10,826 nt of DNA from NCBI GenBank assembly GCA_937950605.1, contig CALFDA010000106.1:1-10826 (forward strand). Direction: 5' to 3'. Below the pieces are notes generated by a model. That model had not been told where the DNA came from. It saw only the letters and a program-made list of their open reading frames with translations, and made no database searches. The DNA is from an uncultured PS1 clade bacterium. GTDB taxonomy: Bacteria; Pseudomonadota; Gammaproteobacteria; PS1; Pseudothioglobaceae. Positions 1 to 6,251 of the stretch are shown in pieces; within the stretch, counting starts at the first letter, position 1, and each line of letters opens with the position of its first letter. Made by a program: the position numbers and the translations under genes.

Positions 1-1
1 T

Positions 2-202
2 GCGCTTGCTTGTAATTTAAGACTCAAAGAATCAGGTTTTAGTACAAAAGCTTTGCTTAACGCTGATGAGGTATGGATTTCTAGTTCAACACGTGAAATT
101 ATGCCTATTACTCAAATCAATAATCAAAGTATTAATCATGCTCAAACAGGATGCCATTGGGAATGCGTCTATAACCATTATCAACGATTAAAAAATGATT
201 GA
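2..202 (+). CDS. dat: Class IV PLP aminotransferase, probably D-amino acid (D-alanine) aminotransferase, C-terminal part
   Basis: The 5' part lies outside the window; the last 66 codons are open and end in TGA at 200-202. The segment ADEVWISSSTREIMPI matches the C-terminal signature of fold-type IV PLP aminotransferases (D-amino acid, branched-chain and aminodeoxychorismate lyase types), where the S-T-R/E stretch helps bind the cofactor phosphate. It is followed by a short I-N-x-x-x-I strand and a terminal helix, as in D-alanine aminotransferases. Those enzymes interconvert D-alanine and D-glutamate using 2-oxo acids, in the cytoplasm. The stop overlaps the start of amgK by 8 bp, so translation is probably coupled. 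Pairing with two peptidoglycan-recycling genes favours D-amino acid supply over IlvE or PabC, but the specificity-determining N-terminal part is not visible. Confidence 0.75.
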   Translation, partial: ALACNLRLKESGFSTKALLNADEVWISSSTREIMPITQINNQSINHAQTGCHWECVYNHYQRLKND

Positions 203-1127
203 TAAGCGACTTGATTTACTCAATCGATGGCTGATGTGTGTGTTTGATAAACAACACTACACCATCAACAGTGCTAGTGATGATGCAAGCTTTCGTCGCT
301 ACTTTAGAATTAAACATGGTAATAACAGTTATATCGCTATGGATGCCCCACCAGAAAAAGAAAACAGCGATAATTTTGTAAAAATTGCTAATTTATTAAG
401 AGCAAATAAGTTGCATGCGCCAAAAATTATCAAGGCTGATTTAGCACGCGGTTTTTTGTTATTAGAAGATCTAGGCAATACAACTTTTTTGCAAGCACTC
501 AACAAAAATAACCATATCAACCTGTATAAAAAAGCGATTGACAAAATCATTAAAATGCAATCCATTGATGTTAATAGCAGGGATTTGCCCCTATATAATG
601 AGCATTTATTAAAGCAAGAAATGCAATTACTAATCGATTGGTATTTGCCCAAAAACATCAGCCAAAATCACATTCAAAAACTCAATCAACTATTCCAAAT
701 GCTAAGCGATAATGCACTTAATACTTTGCAAGTCTTTGTGCATCGCGACTATCATTCACGCAATTTAATGGTGGTTGAAAATGAACTTGCCATTATTGAT
801 TTTCAAGACGCTGTTATCGGACCTTATACTTATGATTTGTGTTCCTTACTCAAAGACGCTTATTTTCAGCTCCCAATAAATGAAGTTCAAGTATTGTTGC
901 AATATTACTACAAACAAGTCAATATTGGACTTGAGTTCTCACAATTTGCAACTCAGTTTGAATTAATGGGATTACAACGACATCTAAAAATTTTAGGCAT
1001 TTTTACACGCCTATCTGTGCGTGATAGCAAGCACCGATATTTGCAAAATATTCCTTTGGTTAAGAAGTATATAGCGCAAATTGCGGATAAATATACAAAG
1101 TTTGCAATATTAAAAAAATTGCTATGA
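195..1127 (+). CDS. amgK: N-acetylmuramate/N-acetylglucosamine kinase AmgK (APH-fold sugar kinase)
   Basis: This 310-residue cytoplasmic protein has the aminoglycoside-phosphotransferase/choline-kinase fold. The catalytic loop is HRDYHSRN at residues 183-190 (catalytic D185, metal-binding N190), and the metal-binding motif IDFQDA is at 201-206 (D202). An N-terminal nucleotide-binding lobe contains DASFRRYFRI (30-39), and LLEDLG (89-94) forms the hinge. Family members of this COG3178 type phosphorylate the anomeric position of MurNAc (and GlcNAc), giving MurNAc-alpha-1-phosphate for MurU. The ATG at 195 overlaps the upstream aminotransferase stop, and the gene's own stop overlaps the murU start by the 4-base ATGA, so all three are probably co-transcribed and translationally coupled. 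The kinase motifs together with the adjacent murU make AmgK much more likely than an antibiotic phosphotransferase. Confidence 0.9.
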   Translation: MIDKRLDLLNRWLMCVFDKQHYTINSASDDASFRRYFRIKHGNNSYIAMDAPPEKENSDNFVKIANLLRANKLHAPKIIKADLARGFLLLEDLGNTTFLQALNKNNHINLYKKAIDKIIKMQSIDVNSRDLPLYNEHLLKQEMQLLIDWYLPKNISQNHIQKLNQLFQMLSDNALNTLQVFVHRDYHSRNLMVVENELAIIDFQDAVIGPYTYDLCSLLKDAYFQLPINEVQVLLQYYYKQVNIGLEFSQFATQFELMGLQRHLKILGIFTRLSVRDSKHRYLQNIPLVKKYIAQIADKYTKFAILKKLL

Positions 1128-1816
1128 AAGCGATGATTTTAGCCGCGGGTAGAGGTAATCGCATGATGCCACTCACTAAAAACACGCCAAAACCTTTGAT
1201 TAAAGTTAATAACAAAGCACTGATTGAATATAGCATCGAAGCACTAAAAACAGCGGGCATTACTGATATTGTTATTAATGCCTCTTATTTAGCAAGCCAA
1301 ATACAAACATATTTAGGTAATGGAGCGAAATTTGGCGTTCGTATTAATTACAGTATTGAGCAAGTTGCACTTGAAACTGGGGGAGGCATTATCAAGGCAC
1401 TACCCCTGCTTGGGAATGCACCATTTATTGTGATGAATGCTGATATTATGTGCGATTGTGATTTGTCTTTGCTTGCCCTGCCAGATTTTGCTTTGGCACA
1501 TATATTATTGGTTGATAACCCTGCGCATAACTCTAATGGGGATTTTTGCTTAATAGGCGATAAAATCACGCTAGCTAACACTCAAACTAATGCCCAAACC
1601 TACACATTTTCAGGCATTGGGCTTTACCACCCGCGCTTTTTTCAATCGCATCTATCAAATAATAAAAAACTAGCTCTCTCAAGCCTATTTAAAGAAGCCA
1701 TTAACTGTGAACAACTCTCTGGCGAATATTATGCGGGCAAATGGCAGGATATTGGCACACCAGAAAGATTAGCATCAATTGATAATAATCACACAACACC
1801 CTATTTTTTTGCGTAA
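1124..1816 (+). CDS. murU: N-acetylmuramate alpha-1-phosphate uridylyltransferase MurU
   Basis: This 230-residue sugar-1-phosphate nucleotidyltransferase is close to the usual MurU length. The N-terminal nucleotide-binding signature LAAGRGNRMMPLT is at residues 6-18, followed by TPKPLI with conserved K23. ETGGGI (84-89) and MNADIM (104-109, metal-binding D107) form the active site, and WQDIGTPERL (207-216) closes the C-terminal end. It transfers UMP from UTP to MurNAc-alpha-1-phosphate, giving UDP-MurNAc. With AmgK this is the recycling route known from Pseudomonas that bypasses the fosfomycin target MurA. Motifs alone cannot separate it from GlmU-like or RmlA-like enzymes. The short length (no C-terminal hexapeptide-repeat domain) and the ATGA overlap with amgK decide the call. 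Its 3' end lies next to, and may contain, the promoter of the SRP RNA. Confidence 0.9.
   Translation: MKAMILAAGRGNRMMPLTKNTPKPLIKVNNKALIEYSIEALKTAGITDIVINASYLASQIQTYLGNGAKFGVRINYSIEQVALETGGGIIKALPLLGNAPFIVMNADIMCDCDLSLLALPDFALAHILLVDNPAHNSNGDFCLIGDKITLANTQTNAQTYTFSGIGLYHPRFFQSHLSNNKKLALSSLFKEAINCEQLSGEYYAGKWQDIGTPERLASIDNNHTTPYFFA
1779..1807 (+). promoter_or_regulatory. Possible sigma-70 promoter for the SRP RNA gene
   Basis: TTGATA (1779-1784) and TATTTT (1802-1807) are separated by 17 bp inside the 3' end of murU. Transcription would start around 1814, about 10 nt before the predicted mature RNA. That fits a short precursor trimmed at its 5' end, as is known for 4.5S RNA. An alternative -10 is TAAAAT at 1814-1819, which has no recognisable -35. 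This is a pattern match only. Confidence 0.35.
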
Positions 1817-1823
1817 AATTGTT

Positions 1824-1937
1824 GGCGGTAGCACTGGGGTGCGCTGGCAATAAATGGTTATAAATCCCGCTAGGTCTGGAAGGAAGCAACGGTAGTAATT
1901 TTTTTATGTGTTGGTTGCTGTTCTGGTGCTGCCCTTT
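1824..1937 (+). ncRNA. ffs: Signal recognition particle 4.5S RNA (bacterial small SRP RNA)
   Basis: The near-invariant SRP core GGTCTGGAAGGAAGCA lies at 1873-1888. It forms a GGAA tetraloop (1878-1881) on a 3-bp stem (1875-1877 with 1882-1884), then the AGG/AGCA-type internal loop recognised by the Ffh M domain, and a CCG/CGG stem (1867-1869 with 1890-1892). The ends pair as a long hairpin: GGTAGCACT (1827-1835) with GGTGCTGCC (1925-1933), including G-U pairs. The resulting RNA is about 114 nt, the same size class as the E. coli molecule, and a T run follows at 1935-1939. It partners Ffh in co-translational membrane targeting. Location directly upstream of dnaX is seen in other proteobacteria. 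The exact ends are estimated from the pairing. Confidence 0.92.
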
Positions 1938-1953
1938 TTATAAGCAGTCTAAC

Positions 1954-3084
1954 ATGAGCAAGCCTTACCAAGTTTTAGCACGTAAATATCGCCCTCATAC
2001 TTTCGGCGAGATGGTTGGTCAAACACATACTGTTAAAACTTTGATGAATGCACTTGATAATAATAATTTACATCACGGTTTTTTGTTTACTGGAACACGT
2101 GGCGTTGGTAAGACCACCATCGCACGTATTTTTGCCAAATCTATCAATTGCGAAAGCGGTGTTAGCTCTAATCCTTGTGGCAAATGTGTTACTTGCCTAG
2201 AAATTGACAAAGGTCAATCGGTTGATTTAATCGAATTAGATGCAGCCTCACATACTGGAATTGACAACATGCGCGATATTTTGGAAAACGCGCAATACAT
2301 GCCTACTAAAAATCGTTATAAGATTTATCTGATTGATGAGGTACACATGCTTTCTAAAAGCAGTTTTAACGCACTACTTAAAACTCTTGAAGAGCCTCCC
2401 GAACACATTAAATTTCTACTCGCTACTACCGACCCACAAAAGATACCTATTACTGTGCTGTCCCGTTGTTTGCAGTTCACTTTGCAAAAACTTACAGTTG
2501 AAGAAATTTTATCTCAGTTGAAGTTTATTATGGACACCGAAGGTTTAGAATACGAAGAATTTGCACTAAACCAAATTGCTGATTTTGGCAATGGTTCCAT
2601 GCGCGATGCACTGAGTTTACTTGACCAATCCATATCCTATGGCAATGGTTCGGTTACGACAAAAGATGTCAAAGACATGCTTGGTTTGGTGCATCATAAT
2701 GACATCATAACTTTGGCAAAACGCCTATTTAATCAAGATGTCCAAGCATGTATTGATTTTGTTAGAATGTTGTCTCACAAAGGCGAAAATTTAACACAAG
2801 TGCTTAAAGATTTGAGTAGTTTGTTACATCAAATATCAGTTGCGCAAATTCTTGATACAATAGAAATCTCTGATGATGTTAAGATGCTATCTACACAAAT
2901 TTCTAACCAAGATTTACAACTGTTTTATCACATAGCAATTAACGGCAACAAAGAATTACCCCTAGCACCTAGTGAGCAAATTGGCTTGGAAATGACATTA
3001 TTGCGCATGCTTGCGTTTCGCTCAAATACAACTGCGTTAACCACACCAAAAAAAAAAAACACTCGACAAAGCACTAACACCTAG
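1954..3084 (+). CDS. dnaX: DNA polymerase III subunit gamma (DnaX, unshifted-frame product)
   Basis: This is the clamp-loader ATPase of the replisome. From the ATG at 1954 the product begins MSKPYQVLARKYRP, the typical DnaX start. An in-frame ATG at 1906 lies inside the SRP RNA and would add a non-conserved extension, so it was not chosen. The AAA+ domain shows Walker A GTRGVGKT (residues 47-54), zinc-binding cysteines C66, C75, C78 and C81, Walker B LIDEVH (126-131) and the sensor/arginine-finger SRC (170-172). The collar domain III follows. The genomic reading frame passes through a run of 12 A, adds PKKKNTRQSTNT and stops at 3082-3084. That gives 376 residues, about where domain III ends in E. 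coli DnaX, so the product corresponds to gamma. The tau-specific domains lie downstream in another frame. No clear Shine-Dalgarno sequence precedes 1954. Confidence 0.95.
   Translation: MSKPYQVLARKYRPHTFGEMVGQTHTVKTLMNALDNNNLHHGFLFTGTRGVGKTTIARIFAKSINCESGVSSNPCGKCVTCLEIDKGQSVDLIELDAASHTGIDNMRDILENAQYMPTKNRYKIYLIDEVHMLSKSSFNALLKTLEEPPEHIKFLLATTDPQKIPITVLSRCLQFTLQKLTVEEILSQLKFIMDTEGLEYEEFALNQIADFGNGSMRDALSLLDQSISYGNGSVTTKDVKDMLGLVHHNDIITLAKRLFNQDVQACIDFVRMLSHKGENLTQVLKDLSSLLHQISVAQILDTIEISDDVKMLSTQISNQDLQLFYHIAINGNKELPLAPSEQIGLEMTLLRMLAFRSNTTALTTPKKKNTRQSTNT
3048..3059 (+). promoter_or_regulatory. A12 slippage site separating the gamma and tau reading frames of dnaX
   Basis: Twelve consecutive A residues sit exactly at the gamma/tau junction. 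The unshifted frame stops at 3082-3084 and the -1 frame stops at 3075-3077. The third frame (+1 or -2) is open to 3562 and encodes the tau C-terminus. RNA polymerase slippage on long A runs, as described for Thermus dnaX, or ribosomal slippage could produce both proteins. A homopolymer sequencing error is the alternative. Confidence 0.75.
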
Positions 3085-3562
3085 TTCTAAAACTCAAAAA
3101 GCATCAGTAGCGAATACTATTGAAGAAGTTCAAGAGCCATATTATTCAACATTGAATGTGCATACACAGCAAGCGTGGGAGGCACTAACCCAAACCCTTA
3201 GTTTTTCCACAGCAGCACGCGCATTATTAAAAAATACTGTATTTGAAAACAGCGACCAAGATAGCCTAACGCTAAGTTTAAGCGAGCGGTTTTCCAACCT
3301 GTTAACAGACAGCATTAAACATAGCATACAAACCACACTGCAAGAACATTTTGGAAGCATTACCCTAAACATCAATCTTAATAACCTTAAAACACAAGAA
3401 CCAACAGCAAAAAAAATACAGTCTAATAATGCGAAAATGACTCTGTCGCAACAGAATTTTTTAGCCGATGAAGGCGTGCAAAAATTACAACAGGTTTTTA
3501 ATACAAAAATTAATAGCAACAGCATTAGGAAGGTTGTCAAAACATCAACAAACAAAGAATAA
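3059..3562 (+). CDS. dnaX: DnaX tau-specific C-terminal region (domains IV-V), reached by frameshift
   Basis: This frame is open directly from the A12 run. It encodes a short hydrophilic linker (LDKALTPSSKTQKASV and onward), then a folded segment with the tau domain V pattern: W-E-A-L-T-Q-T-L, an A-A-R-A-L-L-K-N motif, a hydrophobic strand near LTLSLSERF, a helix with LLTDSI, and a late LADEGVQKLQQVF helix. In E. coli, domains IV and V bind DnaB helicase and the polymerase alpha subunit, coupling the replisome. Joined to the upstream frame by a one-base skip, the product is about 535 residues, shorter than the 643 of E. coli. There is no ATG-led start of its own; a TTG at 3152 lies inside the domain and is an unlikely start. 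Conservation of sense in this frame argues that the segment is expressed. Confidence 0.85.
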   Translation, partial: TLDKALTPSSKTQKASVANTIEEVQEPYYSTLNVHTQQAWEALTQTLSFSTAARALLKNTVFENSDQDSLTLSLSERFSNLLTDSIKHSIQTTLQEHFGSITLNINLNNLKTQEPTAKKIQSNNAKMTLSQQNFLADEGVQKLQQVFNTKINSNSIRKVVKTSTNKE

Positions 3563-3624
3563 TTAATGGTAATAAAATGCAAAACCAAGAGCCTATCTGA
3601 TATTTCCAACTTAACTACAGCAAT

Positions 3625-3738
3625 CTATTCATAAAACCCACAAACCAATTCATCTAGCGTCATAGTCGTATTGACAAATACTTTCATGCGTTTTAACAAT
3701 GCAAATGCCTTCTCTATTGAATTAGTATTATTTATCAT
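3625..3738 (-). CDS. Small hypothetical ORF (37 residues) with a strong ribosome binding site
   Basis: The ORF reads from ATG at 3738 down to TAG at 3625 and begins MINNTNSIEKAFALLKRMKV. AGGAG lies 9 nt upstream of the ATG, one of the better Shine-Dalgarno matches in the window. The peptide is mostly helical in character, without a membrane segment or signal peptide, and I do not recognise a family. The frame stays open past the TAG towards the antisense of dnaX, so it may be the truncated remainder of a longer gene or an antitoxin-sized protein. It lies beyond the 3' end of the transposase remnant and could be cargo, a remnant or chance. Confidence 0.35.
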   Translation of the reverse strand: MINNTNSIEKAFALLKRMKVFVNTTMTLDELVCGFYE

Positions 3739-3760
3739 GAGTATTTTCTCCTATATTATT

Positions 3761-3789
3761 AAAAGCTCTAACACCTTTAAGTTTTAGAG
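3761..3789 (-). terminator. Weak terminator-like hairpin downstream of the transposase remnant
   Basis: On the minus strand, CTCTAA and TTAGAG (3766-3771 with 3784-3789) can form a 6-bp, A/T-rich stem with a 12-nt loop, followed by CTTTT. It lies after the end of the transposase remnant and before the small ORF. The stem is weak, so this is only a candidate. Confidence 0.25.
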
Positions 3790-3825
3790 ATGGCACTCAC
3801 TCTATTGTGAGCGATTGTTAGATTA

Positions 3826-4641
3826 GGTTGAGGTTGCTATAAACAATAGGAGTATTTTGCAAGAAACTAGTTTTTTACAAGAAAATATTTGACTTTTGTC
3901 AAACAAATCTTTTTTGATTTTGAAATAAAGTGTTTCATGTGTTATGCAGCACTCTTAAGTTACATCTTGTGCGTTTCAATGATTGCTTTGGTCTTGCTGT
4001 TGTTATGCAAGGTAGCGTTATCCATAATTACAGTTTGTCCTGTTTTTAGTTTTGGAAGTAAAAAGTGCTCCACCCAATAACTGAATAAATCTGTATTACA
4101 AACTCCCTCAAACAGCAATGGTGCATTTTTTTATTTTTTGATTGTGCAAGTAGTAACGAAGTGCTTGGGATTCTTTTGCTAAATACCTTAATCCCTGTTT
4201 TTTGCCCAAGCATAGGTTCTATAGAAATCCAGTTTCATCAACATACACCAAACTACTAAAACCATTTTATGTGCAATACTTGTAGATAATTCCCACGCTT
4301 TTTTTACACATCTTTGAAGATATTTTAGAGTTTTTTTTAATACCATTTCTTTTGAGTGATAGCCAAACACCACAGCAGTGGTAATGCCAAATTGCACTGC
4401 TCTTTCTCTTAATAACTTATCAGATGTTTTCTAACATACCTTAACAAGGGTTTATCATCTATCTTATCAGGTTTTACTCTTCCTAGTTTGTTCTAGGAGT
4501 AGTGTTGTTAAGCCAGCTATAGATTGTTGCTCTAAATACACCAAACAATCTACTAGCTTTTACAATGCTATCGCCATTTGCAATATATTCTCTAACTGTA
4601 TTACGCAATTCTTCACTGTATGCTATTTTTATAACATGCAA
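3826..4641 (-). pseudogene. Decayed IS630-family transposase
   Basis: Reading the minus strand, pieces of one IS630-type DDE transposase appear in order but in different frames. First comes an N-terminal helix-turn-helix (YSEELRNTVREYIANGD, then IVKASRLFGVFRATIYSWL), ending in stops near 4480. A middle part follows (AVQFGITTAVVFGYHSKEMV). Next is the first catalytic Asp in SLVYVDETGF, broken by a frameshift just before YRTYAWAKNRD (about 4190-4260). Then come APLLFEGVCNTDLFSYWVEH and the second Asp in VIMDNATLHNNSKTK (about 3970-4110). The expected PPYSPDLNPIE block with the last acidic residue is missing; only a trace of the C-terminal helix (LYFKIKKDLFDK) remains. Several stops and shifts mean no active enzyme can be made. 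The N-terminal start (TTG at 4641) is inferred from the second copy; the exact 3' boundary is unclear. Confidence 0.85.
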
Positions 4642-4675
4642 TTAAATTGTAATGTTTTGTAGGTGGGTTGTTGTA
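4551..4675 (-). repeat. 125-bp IS end, identical in inverted orientation to 10702-10826
   Basis: Base-by-base comparison shows a 125/125 match between the reverse complement of this segment and the last 125 bp of the window. It contains the terminal non-coding end and the first roughly 30 transposase codons. The match is cut by the window end, so the real repeat is probably longer. Confidence 0.95.
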
Positions 4676-4769
4676 ACTGCTAATATTGAAACAATTTCTG
4701 ATATAGACGACATTGGCAAATATATTCTCAGTTATTATAAAAACCAATGGGGTTGATGTTGGATTGAAT

Positions 4770-6221
4770 TTAATAAGAAAAATTGTTTTTTGTGTTTCTC
4801 TTAACTTTTTTGATCTTGGAACAAATTTTTCCATCACTTAGTAGCGTGGTGATTGATGTGCCTACTTTGACCTTGGCAGTAGAATTTAATACCCGATTGT
4901 TTTCAAGCATAGAAATACTATAGCCACGCGAAAGCGTATTAAGTGGTGATAGGTGGTTAAGCCCTGTAATATTAATAGAAAGTTTGTTTTGGTGTTGCTC
5001 TAGAGTGCTTTGCACAGATTTTTCTAAGCTTTGACCTAGGTTTGATAATGTCGCTTGATTTTTGTCTATAGCGTGCTTGATATTATTAAATAATTGTGTT
5101 TTTGTTAATTGAATAAGTGCTTTTTGATGTTGAATTTTAGCATTCGGAGAGTGTTTTTTTAATTTCTCAAATAAAATATTAAGTTTGTTTTGGTGTAAAT
5201 TCAGCGTTGTTTTCATATCATAATTCAGACTTGAAGATAGATTGTCCAACATTTGCGAAAACATATTAAGTTGCTGATTAATCTTAGGGGTTCTCAAACT
5301 TAATTGCTTTAATTGATGATGGTAGTGATACAAAATTTGTTGTATGAGGTGTAATAAATCTGCATGCAATTTGTTTAGTTTAGTTAATAATTCTAATCGA
5401 TCGGGGGTTGCTATCATGGCGGCAGAACTAGGTGTATGTGCACGCTTATCGGCAACAAAATCGGCAATTGTAATATCAGTTTCATGTCCAATAGCACTAA
5501 TAATTGGCGTGTCAATGGCAAAAATAGCTTTGGCTAATATTTCTTCATTAAATGCCCATAAGTCTTCTAACGAGCCACCACCACGCGCCAATATTAAAAC
5601 ATCACAACAGCCAGATTTATCAGCAGCGTAAAGTGCTTGTGAAAGTTTTTCTGCTGCCCCTTGTCCTTGAACAATGCAATCATATAACAATATTTTGGCA
5701 AACGGATAACGCTGGTTTAATACTTTGATAATGTCTTGAATAACTGCCCCGCTTGAAGAGGAAATAACGCCAATAGTATTAACTACTGTTGGCAGAGGTT
5801 TTTTATGTTTTGCATCAAATAGCCCTTGATTACGTAATCGGGTTTTTAATTGCTCAAAAGCGAGTTGTAAATTCCCTGTACCCATAGGTTCAATGCGCAG
5901 AATAACCAACTGAAAATCGCCACGTGCTTCGTATATTGTTGGCGACGCTTGCACTAATACTTCAATTCCATCTTCTGGAATAAATCTAACATGACGTTGA
6001 TTAAGGCGAAACAAAGCACAACGAATTTGTCCTTGCTTATCTTTGAGTGAAAAATACCAATGCCCAGAAACAGGGCGCGATAAATTTGAAATTTCGCCTT
6101 TTAACCAACAAGTTGGAATATTGTTTTCAATCGTCGAATTACACAGCGATAAAAAATCTGACACCGAATAAATCTCATCAAGATTAAATTGTGTGTCTAT
6201 GTAAGGTTCAAGTTTTGGCAT
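4770..6221 (-). CDS. xseA: Exodeoxyribonuclease VII large subunit
   Basis: This 483-residue cytoplasmic protein is slightly longer than the 456 of E. coli. Residues about 18-115 form the N-terminal OB-fold that binds single-stranded DNA (WLKGEISNLSRPVSGHWYFS at 39-58). The catalytic domain follows, with IGVISSSSGAVIQDI (150-164), ILARGGGSLEDLWAFNEE (210-227) and AIGHETDITIADFVADKRAH with TPSSAAMIATPD (243-274). A long helical, coiled-coil-like region comes next, then the conserved C-terminal LSPLNTLSRGYSI. With XseB (not in the window) it degrades single-stranded DNA to short oligonucleotides in both directions, acting in mismatch repair and damage tolerance. It starts 30 bp after uvrA on the same strand and is probably co-transcribed with it. 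No clear Shine-Dalgarno sequence is visible. The IS630 remnant ends 94 bp beyond its stop, so the gene is intact. Confidence 0.97.
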   Translation of the reverse strand: MPKLEPYIDTQFNLDEIYSVSDFLSLCNSTIENNIPTCWLKGEISNLSRPVSGHWYFSLKDKQGQIRCALFRLNQRHVRFIPEDGIEVLVQASPTIYEARGDFQLVILRIEPMGTGNLQLAFEQLKTRLRNQGLFDAKHKKPLPTVVNTIGVISSSSGAVIQDIIKVLNQRYPFAKILLYDCIVQGQGAAEKLSQALYAADKSGCCDVLILARGGGSLEDLWAFNEEILAKAIFAIDTPIISAIGHETDITIADFVADKRAHTPSSAAMIATPDRLELLTKLNKLHADLLHLIQQILYHYHHQLKQLSLRTPKINQQLNMFSQMLDNLSSSLNYDMKTTLNLHQNKLNILFEKLKKHSPNAKIQHQKALIQLTKTQLFNNIKHAIDKNQATLSNLGQSLEKSVQSTLEQHQNKLSINITGLNHLSPLNTLSRGYSISMLENNRVLNSTAKVKVGTSITTLLSDGKICSKIKKVKRNTKNNFSY

Positions 6222-6251
6222 AAATATAATGTCATTGTTGGCAAAGTATTT

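Larger units (their letters stand above)
3826..4675 (-). mobile_element. IS630-family insertion sequence, copy 1 (degenerate)
   Basis: The transposase-start end is well defined. The last 125 bp (4551-4675) are the exact reverse complement of 10702-10826, and identity stops just after a TA dinucleotide (4674-4675), matching the TA target used by IS630-type elements. The element begins with CAACAACCCACCTACAAAAC on its own strand. The opposite end could not be fixed: I found no convincing inverted copy of that terminal sequence between 3563 and 3900, so it may be deleted or eroded. The element sits between dnaX and the 3' end of xseA. Confidence 0.75.

Noticed and set aside
1906..1953. Upstream ATG in frame with dnaX
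   Set aside because: It lies inside the SRP RNA, and the 16 extra residues are unlike any DnaX N-terminus. The conserved start MSKPYQVLARKYRP begins at 1954.
3142..3609. 155-codon minus-strand frame opposite the tau region of dnaX
   Set aside because: The protein is a low-complexity Leu/Cys/Val-rich shadow of a recognisable coding sequence on the plus strand; the tau reading has clear domain V features.
3804..3820. Partial lac-operator-like sequence (ATTGTGAGCG)
   Set aside because: Only one half matches, the symmetric half is missing, and there is no LacI-family gene or sugar operon nearby; this is chance.
3856..3884. Direct repeats TTTTGCAAGAAA / TTTTACAAGAAA suggesting a CRISPR or iteron
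   Set aside because: Only two imperfect units with no spacer regularity; better explained as AT-rich decay at the end of the IS.
4742..4757. Terminator for uvrA-xseA (AACC/GGTT hairpin followed by T run on the minus strand)
   Set aside because: The stem is only 4 bp and would not be stable; a terminator may exist but is not demonstrated here.
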